Shown here: one piece after another, positions 46,381 to 58,700 of the stretch | Numbering within the stretch: position 1 is the stretch's first letter | How the letters are laid out: every line of letters starts with the position of its first letter | Assembly (NCBI RefSeq): GCF_008831285.2 | Contig: NC_045141.1 | Span: 9,165,353-9,229,352, forward strand | Reading direction: 5' to 3' | DNA: 64,000 nt | Origin: Nymphaea colorata | Taxonomy: Eukaryota > Streptophyta > Magnoliopsida > Nymphaeales > Nymphaeaceae | Position numbers and translations under genes: made by a program | Notes under the pieces: model-generated | What the model was told of the DNA's origin: nothing | Database searches by the model: none | What the model saw: the letters and a program-made list of their open reading frames with translations, nothing else

Positions 46381-49300
46381 TGTTAACACCCCAAATTTTT
46401 CCACATCAAAATTAAAGCAATGTGAAAATTTCACAAAAGAATTGTGAAAATTTGCAATTTCAAAGCCAATTTCGAATCTAAAGAACAATTAGAACATGAG
46501 ACACGAATCCCAATGTAAGATTACGAGTCCAAATCCAATTGCAAATGTCATTTGAAATTCAAATCCAATTGCAAATGTCATTTGAAATCCAAATCCAATT
46601 GCAAAATGCAAATTTTGACTTAGATCCAAGAATTGGATCTAATTCAGTCTAGATGGGACCCACGTGTGGGCCCCACCTAGCCCGTGTGGTCAAGAGCCCC
46701 CCCAGGGGCCACGCCCCCTCCATGTAAAAAAAAAATAAATAAATAAATATTTTCTCTCAAATTAATTGAAAAAAAGTCATTTTCAAGAAGAAATAAAGGA
46801 AAAACCTAAGAAAAGAGAGACATTTATGTCTCTCTCTCTTCTTTAACCAGGTCCTCCTTAAAGAAAAAAATCATTTTCAAGGAAGCAATTACTAGACTGG
46901 TCAAACTCACCTAACCTACTTAATCCAAGTAGGTTTGACCCGGGTGCACCCAAATGTGGTGTCAATTCCAGCTAGGTTCGGTCACCACGGGCTCAACACA
47001 GTCAAAACATAAGTCTGTCTCATGATCCAATTAATGGACGAAAATAGACTTTGACCGAACCAAACCCACTTTGACTAAACTCAATCAAAATACAATTTAG
47101 CTCAATTAAGAGCTTTCTTGACCCAAATTTATCAAATTACCTCAAATAAAGTCAAACTACTCGCAAATGAGCTTTGACTTTGGTCAATTGGTCGAAATTG
47201 ATCAATTTGAACAATTTTGCCCTTCTGCGGTCAAATTAAGATTAAAAAGCCTAAATTGGTTTATGAAAGGCAAATAAACATTTGAATTTGTCAAATGCAT
47301 GAATCAAATACCAAATTTAAATTGAATTTCTCAAGTGAAAGTTTGATTTAGTTGAAATCCATTTTCAATCAAGTTTTGGACAAAAATACCCTTTTCAAAC
47401 CAAATTTGATAAAATTTTTGAATTTTATTAAAATTTAAATTGAATTATCATAATTCAATGGCATTTGGAGCTTAGTAACTAGGTTTTAACCTTACAAGCT
47501 CAATTTCAAACAAAAAATAAATAAATAGTACAAAATAAGGGCAAAACCCTGTGCAAGGGCATTTTCGTCCAAATTTTGGTCAAGATGGTCACCTAGGTCT
47601 GAACCCATGTTGACCAAACCTAGCCCAGCCCACCTAGCTTGTGGAAATGGGCTGAGAAATGGTCAATCAGAGCCTTTAAAGCCTATTTAACTCATTTTAC
47701 AAGTCCCTAAGGTCTTAAGCAAATTCCCAAGGTGAGCTAAGAAGGTGGTTGAACCCACATCCTCCTCTATATAAACCTCCTTTTGGCCACCAAGGGGGAG
47801 GACAGAATTTTGGAGCATTCTATCAAATTGCTGCAGCTAAGGAGCTAGGAGGGAGAAGCCAAGGAAGAGAGAAGAGGTTCGTCCAAGCTCTCTTCCCTTT
47901 TTCTCTCATTCTCTTCTTCACTTTCTTCTATTCTCTCCATTGATTTTGCTAAGTTAGGGTGCTTAAGTGAACCCTTACTTAGGATTTTTGTGGTGAGAAG
48001 CCCTCTTTACCACTCCAAATTCCAGCAAGCAAGCTATTTCTTATTCTAGCTTTGCTAAGCTTGAATCCACGGTTGGATTCTTGCTTAGGATTGCTTGAGT
48101 TAGAAAACAAGTGAAGACGAAGGACAAGCATCAAGAGCGACCGCAAGGTAGGTGATTTTAACTCACTTCTCTTCTACTTTAGCTTATTATTGATTTATTT
48201 TAATTCCAGCAATTCGTGGGAGGGTTTATTTTCATTTGCTCACGGCTGGGAATGATGTCCAGTTAAGGGAAACCTACGCTTCAATGTACATGTTAATGCA
48301 TAATGCATGCATATGTCGGTTTTTCTTAAATATGAACCCAAGTATCAAATTTTGAAATGGGCCCCAAGGCCACGTCCCTTTCAAAGAAACCAACTTAATA
48401 CCATTTTGAACTCCATACCATGAGAGAATCCCACGGTGAGAGAGTGATTTTGCTGCACCATGTATGATGAAAATGCCTATAAGGAATGGATACGTTCTTA
48501 TGAATGTGATCCACCCTTGCATGGCGAAATGATGGACGAATAAGCTTGAGCATTGTTTTATTTTCTTTCTTATTCACAGTCATTTTGATTCATGTCTTTC
48601 AATTTAATTAATCAAGGGTAGTAGGGAAGATTTGAAACAAGTTTTCAATCTTCCTACATAAAAGAACCCAGCCATGAATCATCATTATTCATGAGTCATG
48701 CGGTCCCTTGATAAAATTTCATTTTGAAGAGTAAGGTATGTATATATATATACGTTGTTATATATATACATACATGTGTCCAATCTCTTGTTGAAAATCA
48801 TTTTTCTTCTCTTAAAATCAGGTTGGAATACGTTTCCAAACTGGTTTTTAAGAAGGATGATCGTTTTGATTGATTTTCATAGTGCAAGGCTATGAAATTA
48901 TTTTCATTTCATTTTTACTTAATTTCAGCAAACCCATACGTAAGATGTATGTATGTTGTTGAAATCAGACCATGTTTCATAGGAATTGGTTTAAGAATAT
49001 CAAAATTTACATATTTGAAAGGCTAATTATAATAGAATCATCCAAAAAGTGTTGATGATCTCATTACTATCAAATCTGGAATTTGAATCTATTTGAAAGA
49101 CTTGTCATTTCCATCTAAGAAACAAGATATTTATTGGAATCAATGTCCACAATTTTCAGCTATTTAAATCAACACAAGGTCTGATTTTTAGCTATTTTGA
49201 AACGAAAGTGGATGTCATCCACGTCTCCCATCCATTTCAAAGATTGAACTTGACATCTTTTTTATATTTTTATCGTTTTGATAATTTTATGTCAAGCCTC

Positions 49301-50194
49301 AAGCTTATGGACTACATCTCTAATTCATGTGCTTAATCATATAATGAGCACATATAGAAAAAGTCCTACATTTTAATCAATCTTCATGCATAGATTGTAT
49401 GACGTGCAATATGGACTTTGAGAGATTATGAGAGAGTGAAGAATGTATGTTTCATATGAATGAATCTTGAAGGATTATGAGAGAGAGAATAATGAATGTT
49501 CCATATAATTTCCCTTCTCGTTTCATGCATTCACTTTCACTCAAAATCAATAGCACCACATGCACATTCCCAAGAAATTAAGTGATTCAAATTTGAGTTG
49601 CAAAAAGTGACCAAGTCATATTACAATGAGAATTTGTAAACCTCACTTAACTTCAAAAGAAAACACAAGCAATGCATTCATAATCTTTTGGCCAAAGTGC
49701 ATTTGAAAAACAACATGTTTTCTAACAATTTATGTTTTTTCAAAAGAATGAATTCTACAAATCACATGATTTGACAAAAGAAGAGCTCAAAATCAATTTT
49801 GATCATAAGATGATCATCATCATCTAGAGTTCACAACAAAGAACTCAATTCCAAATCTTCAAAATCCTCAAGAATTATGTGTTTCAAATAACACCAAAAC
49901 AAAGGTTTTTAAACAAACTTGAAAACCCTCAATATTCAAATTCATTTATTAAAAAAAATGAATTTTGGTTCTTGAATCCAAAACCTCAATGCATAAGCAT
50001 ATAGGATTTGCATCAATAACTCGTATATGATCCAAATGATCCTTAGTCCTTGGTCTAATTACCCCTGTTAACGGTTGGACCTCATACCGACGGGCGGATC
50101 CCTTTCTCTTGAAAATTTTCTCAAAACTCCAATTTTAAAAGAATTTTGCTGACTCGCATTTCGACCTCCTTGAAAAAGGAGTGGGGTGCGAACA
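46381..50194 (+). repeat. 3' LTR of the Ogre-type element (3814 bp)
   Basis: Uninterrupted LTR, TGTTAACACC to GTGCGAACA. It holds the empty site of the Harbinger insertion (TAA at 46859-46861) and a TATA box at 47768-47775. It aligns to the 5' LTR with scattered substitutions and short indels (for example a duplicated 'TTGCAAATGTCATTTGAAAT' near 46540-46590). Confidence 0.93.
47768..47775 (+). promoter_or_regulatory. TATA box of the Ogre 3' LTR
   Basis: TATATAAA, the counterpart of 33998-34005. Read-through from here would run toward 50 kb, i.e. antisense to CESA7. Confidence 0.55.
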
Positions 50195-50199
50195 GTACT

Positions 50200-50568
50200 A
50201 CATTAGTGTCTGACAGTTTTATTTTATCATATGGTCTAGTTATATCAATATGAGTTACCAAGGGTAAAGGTCATTATGCTTTACACTTGACTCATGTTTT
50301 AGTGTTCTTTGTAATGTTATGAATGTCATGTAGATTATGTCATGAGTTATGTTATCATTATTATAGAAAATGGGTAATAGGTTATGGTCTTGAGGTCCTA
50401 TAAATAGGTGATTGGGAAAGTGCATCTTGTACCAAGTATAAGTTGTGCCAATATGGTCTTGTGGGTGTTGTGAGTTGTATGAGTGCTCTCCTTCTCTAAT
50501 ACAGAAGTTCTTTTGCAAGTTCAGTGTGTGCAACATCTGGTACGACGTTCTATTATCATTTATTTTCA
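50200..50568 (+). repeat. Host copia 3' LTR, second piece
   Basis: Continues 29760-29860 after the Ogre insertion. It matches 26124-26473 (for example ATGCTTTAC(A/G)CTT and CCTATAAATAGGTGATT) and ends TTTATTTTCA. Confidence 0.85.
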
Positions 50569-51428
50569 ACAGTTTAGGCTTATGACATTTGTACTAAAGT
50601 TTTATGTGAGGATACTTGAAAATCATGTAAGAGGAGTCATGATTTTGTGAAATGTTTGTTGGGTCTATGACTCAATGTATGATACAATCTCAGTGTCTTT
50701 TTGGAAGGGAAAATATATCAAACTGTATAATAAAACAAGATCGTTTTTGAAAAAATGGTGGCTGTATTTTCTCTTTTTCCTCATTTATTAAGTGCAGTTG
50801 CTAGTGGTGTCACAGCCAATCTTCTATTCACTTTAAAGTTAGTTTGGCTCATGAGACATCCATCTGCTCTTGATCTTGTGTATGTAAGTTGTAGCCTGTT
50901 TCTCTTCTCCCTAGCATCTAAGTGGTTTTGGAAATTGTTCATGTCATGGCACAAGAGAGGTGACCGGTCCATGAAAGTGGGGATCTACTATCCATAACTG
51001 CTGCAGTACAGGTACATCTTTATGTTCACATGGTTGCCAAGAATGATAGTGTTTTTATTAGAAAAAATGTGATGATGGACACGCAGCTAAACGTATGCCG
51101 TTATGGGGCACATAAGATGCAACTGAAGAAATCAATAGTTTATGGAACGCAAACCAAAGCTGACATATGTTATATCATTAGAGATTACTACTGACGCGCA
51201 AAATGTTCCATTATACGCCTATATGAGTATGCTTTCCAAAGCAAAGAGATCATACCTCTTTCTTTTTGTTTAATGTTGTAATACGAGAACTTATTTTTCA
51301 TGTATGTGTGATTTCTCATATTAAAGAAATACAGATAAAAATTCTCTCTCTCTCTCTCCATGTTTTTGTGTGTGTGTGTCTTGTCTATCTGTCTCTGTCT
51401 TTTTCTGTATACATTTGTGTGTGTGTAC
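50569..51428. other. Flank without recognised gene
   Basis: Short open frames only. One at 50755-50997 (plus) is hydrophobic but has no recognisable domain or family, and I do not support it as a gene. Confidence 0.35.
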
Positions 51429-51708
51429 CATATTTCACGTTTTGGCAACACAAATATGTTGGCTCTCTCTCTTTTGTACTCATTTTTCATGTTTTGGCCA
51501 CAATAGGTTCCGTACGCACTTTACATGTCTCGGCAATTCAGTAGGCTGCTTACTGTGTATTCATTTTTCATGTCTTGGCAGTGCAACACATGTTACTCTG
51601 TGTACTTATTTTTAATGTCTTGGCTATGCAATAGGCTCTCTTTCTTTGTATTCATTTATTATGTCTCGACAATGAATTGGCTGGTCCAGCTTGTCCAAAT
51701 ACTCTCTC

Positions 51709-51766
<58 letters not shown>

Positions 51767-51830
51767 GGCTCTCTATTTGTACTCATTTTTTCAAGTATTA
51801 GGAATGGAATAGGCTGGTCAAGCTTGTCCA
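51429..51830. repeat. Degenerate tandem repeat, period about 45 bp, with (CT)n
   Basis: The phrase CATTTTTCATGTCTTGGC, then a short spacer and CAATAGGCT plus CT-rich sequence, recurs about seven times with variations (starts near 51433, 51480, 51522, 51568, 51605, 51650 and 51783). A (CT)n microsatellite at 51714-51764 expands one copy. It lies about 1 kb beyond the 3' end of CESA7. Confidence 0.7.
51714..51764. repeat. (CT)n microsatellite
   Basis: About 25 CT dinucleotides, embedded in the 45-bp tandem repeat. Confidence 0.97.
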
Positions 51831-52298
51831 AGTAGATTATCCATGCATTTTCACCAATATATATGACCCTGGGATTTTTCAGAAACCATCTTAAAGAGGG
51901 TACGCAGTAACATATAGCACAATTATGTTTTATCACTTAGTCTTGAAATATTTCTGATATGGTTTTTTTTTTTTTTTGCAAGAGTCAATACATTTGATTT
52001 CTTTGCATCTATGTTGGACAATGGATGCTAAGGGTTTCACGAGAAGCTACAGCTGAAGTGTGCATATGATGGATTATTTCCTCATTGACTCTACCATCAA
52101 AAAGGTAACTTATTTTTTTAGATATGTTTCTTATGTGCAGATATAATCTAACAGTAAATGTAATTATGGTGCTAATGACTGTATGCAGATGTCATTTAAT
52201 AAATTTGATTATAAGATTATTTTTGGCATCTCTTACGATAACGCTGCAACGCATTCGCCCCAAAAGAAAAAAAAAGTCTTTGTGCAGTGTCATTTTTT

Positions 52299-52304
52299 TT
52301 TATT
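52299..52304 (-). terminator. Possible polyadenylation signal of CESA7
   Basis: AATAAA on the minus strand, about 450 bp after the stop codon. Plausible distance for a plant 3' UTR, but other AT-rich signals exist and there is no transcript evidence. Confidence 0.25.
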
Positions 52305-52753
52305 TCTAATCTACGGCAGCTTTTTGTAAATGCAAACAAGGCTGCTTTATATATCAAAGGACAAGCTTTCTCCTTCGGTTGGCCAACATGAGCACATGAT
52401 TTCCAAAACTAAACTCAGGTTGAACAAGGAGGGGGAGCTCGTGAACTTTGTCCAGGGCTCATCAGGGACATCCTTACTCCGAGTCATTTCTCTAATCGTC
52501 TTCACACGGCCATCTCAAATTAAACAAGTACTCAAAAAAATGACTTATTGTGTTACTCATGGAGTTGACACTACGTCAGTCATGAACACATCAGTTCACA
52601 CAATCTTCATATTTTTCTGCATCTTTGCAGCCTTGCTGCTAATAGAAACACAAGACTATATACACTGTAGTAGAAAGCACCAACACAAAACTTCTTTACA
52701 AGAGAACAAAACCAGTATGTTTCTTTCCCCCCAATGGTTGATATCATCAAACC

Positions 52754-55700
52754 TCAGCAGTTGATGCCGCACTGCTTCAAATCAGGACCCTTGGATTTCA
52801 GTACAAATGGATCAATGCGAACCCACAATAGTGAGAAAATAGAAGCCAAGAGCACAGACCAGATGACAACAATAGTAGGTGTCCGGCTTTGCCTGCCCAT
52901 TAGGCCTTTTAGGAAAGGGTAGAGATGAACAATCACCCAGAAAGCAAAGAACAGCTTCCCAAAGAGAGGCCCCCAAGATTGGTATCCATTGTTGATGGCA
53001 TCAGAGACACCAGCAACAACACCAATCATGTTGATAATCAGAAGAGTGGTTGGAGGAATAAGAAGTGTTGTCCATTTGATAGCATAAAGCTCCCCAAGCT
53101 CTTCATCATTGGAGGCCTTCGAAGTAACAGTGAAGTTTGTATCAATTCCAGCCAGTACTTTGAGCAGGCCTTGAACCACAGCAAACAAGTGAGCAGAGAC
53201 ACCACCAATCACCCAAAACTGCTCGTTTCTCCACCACTCTTCAATGCTTACACCACTCCACCTGAGCTCCAAGATTCCGGTTGCAAAGATGGAGATGAAA
53301 AGCATGATGAAGAAAAGACTAGCAAATGTACTAATCTGCAATTGCACAGGAAAAGTAGCAGCTAAGTGAGCATATGTTTGCTTAATCCGATGAGTACCAT
53401 CTTCTGAAGGTTTGAAGCAAATAAGACACAGAAGGAGTATACTCCAGCATGAGTGCAAAGACGAGAATGTTTTTTGTGGATATAAATTTTTTGGACTTGT
53501 TTGGGACCTTAGGCTTACTTAATATTAACCTTGTCAGGGCTCATTTAATCATATTTTAGATGGGAAAAGAGAGAGCAATTACTGAATCAAAATATGATGA
53601 TCTAGTTGGGCATACTGCATAGAGACAACAATAGAAATATCTATTACTTTTCTGTGTTGACAATAGCTGCCTAAAATTCAAAGACCCGTTTCAAATGACC
53701 ATGGACTAGGTGGCACTGAACCACCTCTGAAGGAACATAAAAAGAAGGTGCCTTGCATCCCAGCCCACACCTGTTCTGCATGTTTTCAGGGAATGAATAA
53801 AAATTTTCTGTAAGGAGTGGGTGTCATCCATTTGCTAAAGTTGCAATTTTACTGATTTATAATAGGCAGAAACTCAAGCATTTTTCAGTAGATCGACTTT
53901 TCTGTAAAATGGATACATGGTAAAAGATTGGCACTTACTGTTGGCATGATGAACTTTCCAGTGAGCAAACAAATGGCAGGGAGTGCGCAGTATGCTAGAA
54001 GAGGCAGGGAGGTGAACGGGTAGATGGTAGTGTTGATGTAGGCAAAGCGTTCAAGCCACTTCAGGTGCCCCCCTTTGTACCCATACCAAAGTGGGCTGTG
54101 CCTACTGAAGAAGATCTCGACCGAGCCTAGAGCCCAGCGCAGCACTTGATTAAGCCGGTCTGATAAATTGATTGGTGCAGACCCTTTGAATGCCGGGAGC
54201 TGTGGCATGCAGTATATTGACCTCCACCCACGGCAGTGCATCTTAAAGCCTGTCAGAATATCTTCTGTGATTGAACCGTATATCCATCCAAGCTGCATAG
54301 ACATGAGGTTTAGCCCAAGAATACCAGATCGTTGGAAGAATGTATGCAAGATTTGTTTTGATAATTGAACTGGCATATGCACCCTTCATATGATCAAGCA
54401 AAGAAAGCTACGCTATACTTTATGAATAAATGATGCCTTGTTGCAGCTACTACAAGCATATTGACAGTCATGTTAATGAGACTGTCGGTAATTGGATCAA
54501 GTAGGGCACTTCCTTGGACCATCATGATGAATGCGGGTCTGATATGTCCTTGTAACACAAAAATCTCGTAACAATTCTACATGTTCAATACAACTTAGAG
54601 AAACTCAGAATTTTGAATGTTTATCAAAAATGTGAAAAGAAATACAGTATCAGGTAAGAACAGAAGAATAAGTTTACATGTTAAATTTTTTGTGCGTGTT
54701 CAAATAAAAGTAATGAAAATTTTGAAAAATGAAAAAAGAATAAAAAGGTCATTTGTACTTGCGGGAAACAACAAAAAACTACTAGCAGAGACTACACTTT
54801 TACAGAGTACGGACATATTCGCTAATTACACATTTACTGTAAGTTTTTATTTTGTTGTTTGAAAATCGCACATTTCAACTTCTAATTCACTTTTTTATTT
54901 TTTAGCTTTGACAAAATAATATTCTCAATTTATCGTCAGTACTTGCAGCTACTTGATCTGATGAACATCAGGCGCGATGCTGAGTTCTTAATTATAAACC
55001 TCTTTCTGCTTTTACTGGGAAAAGTGAAAGGGAGACAAAATCTGATTAATGCATTATTAATAATTGACTAGATTAGGAAGCTAAAAACAGATGTCAAATA
55101 CACTAACCTCATAGCCCCACTCAGTTTTGTCTTCATAACCACAACTGATGACATGAATGGCTTCTTTGAGCAGAGCAGCTGGACTGGCCGAAGGGGGAAC
55201 ACCTCCATCCTCCATCAACGTAGAGGCAATTAGTGCTGCAGATTGCCCAAATTTCTTCTCAAAGTTTATCTCTGACATCATTATTGCCTTTTCTTCATCG
55301 AACCCTAAATCAAAAATAAGAAAACCACGTAAAGCTTAAATGAACATGGAAAGTGCTTTCCAGAGCTGCTCTTGTTTTCAAGCTTAACGTGATCCGGACC
55401 AATGCAAAGTGCAGATAATTTATGACACTCAAGTGCATTGTGGCAACAACTTACCTTGGCCAGCCAGATCTTCTGTTCCATCCAACTCGGGCTTCCCCTT
55501 TTTAAGTTGGTCCCGAGCCTTCTTCCGGCGGCCGAAGCACGAACAACAGCCACAGCTGACCATTTTGGGGCGCTTAGGACCCTTGGGTGGTTCATACCCA
55601 TACAGTGCCTGTCTTCTGAACACACATCCTGTACCCACGTAAACTGGGCCCTGAATTCCATCCAAGCCTTTCATGTTGATCTGTGATTCCCCACAGAGGC

Positions 55701-58700
55701 AGAGCATTTGTAACAAGTTTTTAGCTAACATGCAGATCTTTAAGTTCATAAATAACAGAAAAAGGATAACTCTTTCTAGTTCTTACAAATTGTATATGAA
55801 CCGAGTCACTGACAATATTAGAAAATTCTATGATCAATTATTTTCCTCAGGAGAATGATCATGCTTAAGTTTTGAACTAGAATGTAGTGGGGAAGTAAGT
55901 GAATCTTACATCGAAGAAGACGGTGTTTCGGTTAGCATATCGATCATTCTTGTCAATGCCGTCGAACCTCTGGGGGAACTGAACGAAGCACACCTTCCTC
56001 CCCACCTGCGGATCCATCAAGAAGCACATGGCTTCTCGGATGGCCTTGCTGTTGTTAATGTAGTGATCACAGTCCAGGTTGAGCATGAAGGGTGCATTTG
56101 TCAGTATTGCCGACACCCGGATCTGCGTCCAGAAGAATATTTTAGCACAGAGTTAGTAAGTGAGAGGATGATGATGCCATCAATATGATGCCTTAGTAGT
56201 GAATCTTGTCGCTTGCTTAATAAGAGAAAGGCGGTGGTATTGAGGATCAATGGATGGTGAAGATGTCAGAACACAGAAAGACTAGTAATATTGGTCATTT
56301 GGCAGATCATGTAATCGGCCTCGAGCACGTCAGGAGAATGGAATAAGAACAGAGAGAAGGTATTATGCATACCAGAGCATTCATTGCACCGGCCTTCTTG
56401 TGATGCTGAAAGCCAGGCCTCTTCTCGCGGGAGACGTAGACGAGGCGAGGGAGGTGGTTGCCTTCAGTGTCATGGCCGCCGCTGTGGCCGAGAAACACCT
56501 GGATCATGCCCGGATGGTCCTTGGTGTTGTTGCCCGGCCATGGTATCCCGTCTTGCATCACCCAGCCTTCTTCCGGCACCTTCAGGGCCTTCGCCACCAG
56601 CGCGTTGATGCGAACTTTGAACTCCTCATATTCTCTCTGTAATAATCATCATCCCCAATTACACGGGTCATCGACCGAAAAAATGGTCAGAAACTAACGT
56701 TGGACATATGCATGATTGGTAAATTGGCCTCACAATTACATTGGCGACTCTCATGATAATTTTACTGCCAGTTACGTGCTAATGAAAAACTGTACTTTTG
56801 ACCGTCACTTATAGCAAGAAAATGAACCACATTTCCTTCAACCTTCCTTCCCAGGATTAATGGAAGTCACTTACACGTTACGTCTGTTAAGAAAGGTTAA
56901 TTTCAATTCAAATAGTCAATCCTGAAAACAGGGTAAGTAAGACCAAAAAACAGATCGTAACAGAAAGATTTTCCCTTTTTTCCCTTCTCCGTGGCTGCAT
57001 GACTTCATTGGCCCCTCATCAGAACAAGACCGACAGACATCAATTTTTTGCTATATATATTTGAATCCCACCTGTCTGCGCCTGAGTGTTAAGTGTCTAG
57101 ACCGGCTAAGTTTCTCGTGAAGGCGTGCATACAGAAAAGGATGAGTATGGTCCAAGAGCTGACCTTCATTGCCCGCCTTTCCTTGACAAAATCCGGGTGA
57201 ACTTTGTCCTTGAGGTAGTCGATCTTGAGGGAGAAGTACATCTCTGGCGCCCTCGGTTCGATGGTGAACTTCTTGCAGAAGGGCACCCACTTCCTCCCAA
57301 ACTCTGCCGTCTCCGACAGGGCTTCGAACGTCAGCATGGACGCACCGTCGTCCGAGACGTAGCAGGAGATCTTGTCCACGGGGTAATCGACGGCCAGGAG
57401 TGAAAGGACAGTGTTGGCAGTGACCAGAGGCGGCTCCTTCATTGGATCCACTGTGCTCACAAAAATGTCCACAGCAGACAGCATAGATGGTTCGCCCTCT
57501 CTTTCATACCTATCAATTACATTGTCGCAGGGTAATTAGGCACTGCTGGTTGGGATATGGCGGTTTCTAAGCAAAGTGTCACCTGTTCAACGCTGAAAAA
57601 GGCTACCAACAGTCGTAATGTTTAGTAATAGCTAATTAGTTGAGTTGCCTACCTCAAAGAGAGACGATCAAGATACGTCTCGCGATCAATGGGGAACCAC
57701 TTGGGGAACTGATCCAGAATCCAGGAAATTGCGAACCAGATCTCGCAGATGACAGAGGTGAGCCAGAGGCCGAGGGCGTCATGGACAGGGTTGAGGATCC
57801 GGTAGCGCAGAAAGAAGGCCAGCACAACCAGGCGTAGGATGATGATCATCCTGTATGGATTGACCTTGCTCGATGCAATGGGTACCTTCCTTGATAATGG
57901 CTGTCTTGCCTCATCCATCCTGTGTTAATGAGGTCAAAAAATCTGTTATATAATGCCTATAGTCCATCGCCACTGCATGAAATTCAATCTTCCTACTAAT
58001 TAATTAAGCTCTTTCAGCATCTTAGGATACTTGACCAAATTCATGGCTCAGGAGTATAAATTTCAGGAACTTGTTCATGTTCTTGTAATCTTTTAGAAGG
58101 ACGCCTAAAAGATGAAGGCAAAAGTTTCAAAGAGTTTCAGATCAGCGTACAATGGCATATCGGGATCGAAATCATCAGGGTCTGGAGCGAGCAAAGCTTG
58201 TTTGGATTTGAAGTCATCCATCCGACCTCTCCACGCTTCATTCTCCCTGCTGAAATCCCAATTGTATCTCCCACTGCCTGCTTCATTCTCAGCGTCAAAA
58301 TAACATGAAGTCTCATGAGTTTCATGCATGAAACAATTAACGAGTACTCCCAAGAAGGAAAACCACCTGATTCAGAAAGAGGATAGGGGTGAACGCGTTT
58401 GTGGAGTGGAGAAGTGGCGACTCCTGCCGGAATCGTTAGCGGGAATTCGCCGCTTACCTGCGTCGAGAAATGGCAAGTTCAAGAAAGCAATGTGAGGACC
58501 TGGAGGATGCACGTACAAATTAAATCATTAAAAATAAGTGATGTTAAACATCTGAAAATTGAAGGGGATATCTATGTTATTATTTACGGGGCGAGATGAT
58601 CTTCCAACGATGGGGGTTTCAGGGAAGCGAGGGTTGGTGATGACGGAGAAGCGGTCGTCGTCGTCGGCGGGGAGGCCTCGGCCGTAGCGCATCTTGGCGT

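Larger units (their letters stand above)
29861..50194 (+). mobile_element. Ogre/TAT-type Ty3/gypsy retrotransposon, 20.3 kb with inserts
   Basis: The LTRs run 29861-36442 and 46381-50194, with termini TGTTAACACC and GTGCGAACA. The element is flanked by the perfect 5-bp duplication GTACT (29856-29860 and 50195-50199). Order is 5' LTR, primer site, upstream ORF with a plant mobile domain, gag-protease, a G-patch-like segment, RT-RNase H, an extra archaeal-type RNase H, integrase, a 1-kb untranslated stretch, polypurine tract and 3' LTR. The upstream ORF, the second RNase H, the lack of a chromodomain and the great length are hallmarks of the TAT/Ogre lineage. Without the Harbinger and MITE inserts it is about 17.0 kb. 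Confidence 0.92.

Noticed and set aside
50755-50997. A small hydrophobic protein gene
   Set aside because: Length and composition are within what AT-rich DNA gives by chance, and the opposite strand is also open.
52925-53365. A 146-codon plus-strand ORF
   Set aside because: It is antisense to the last CESA7 exon, whose minus frame is clearly the conserved coding frame.
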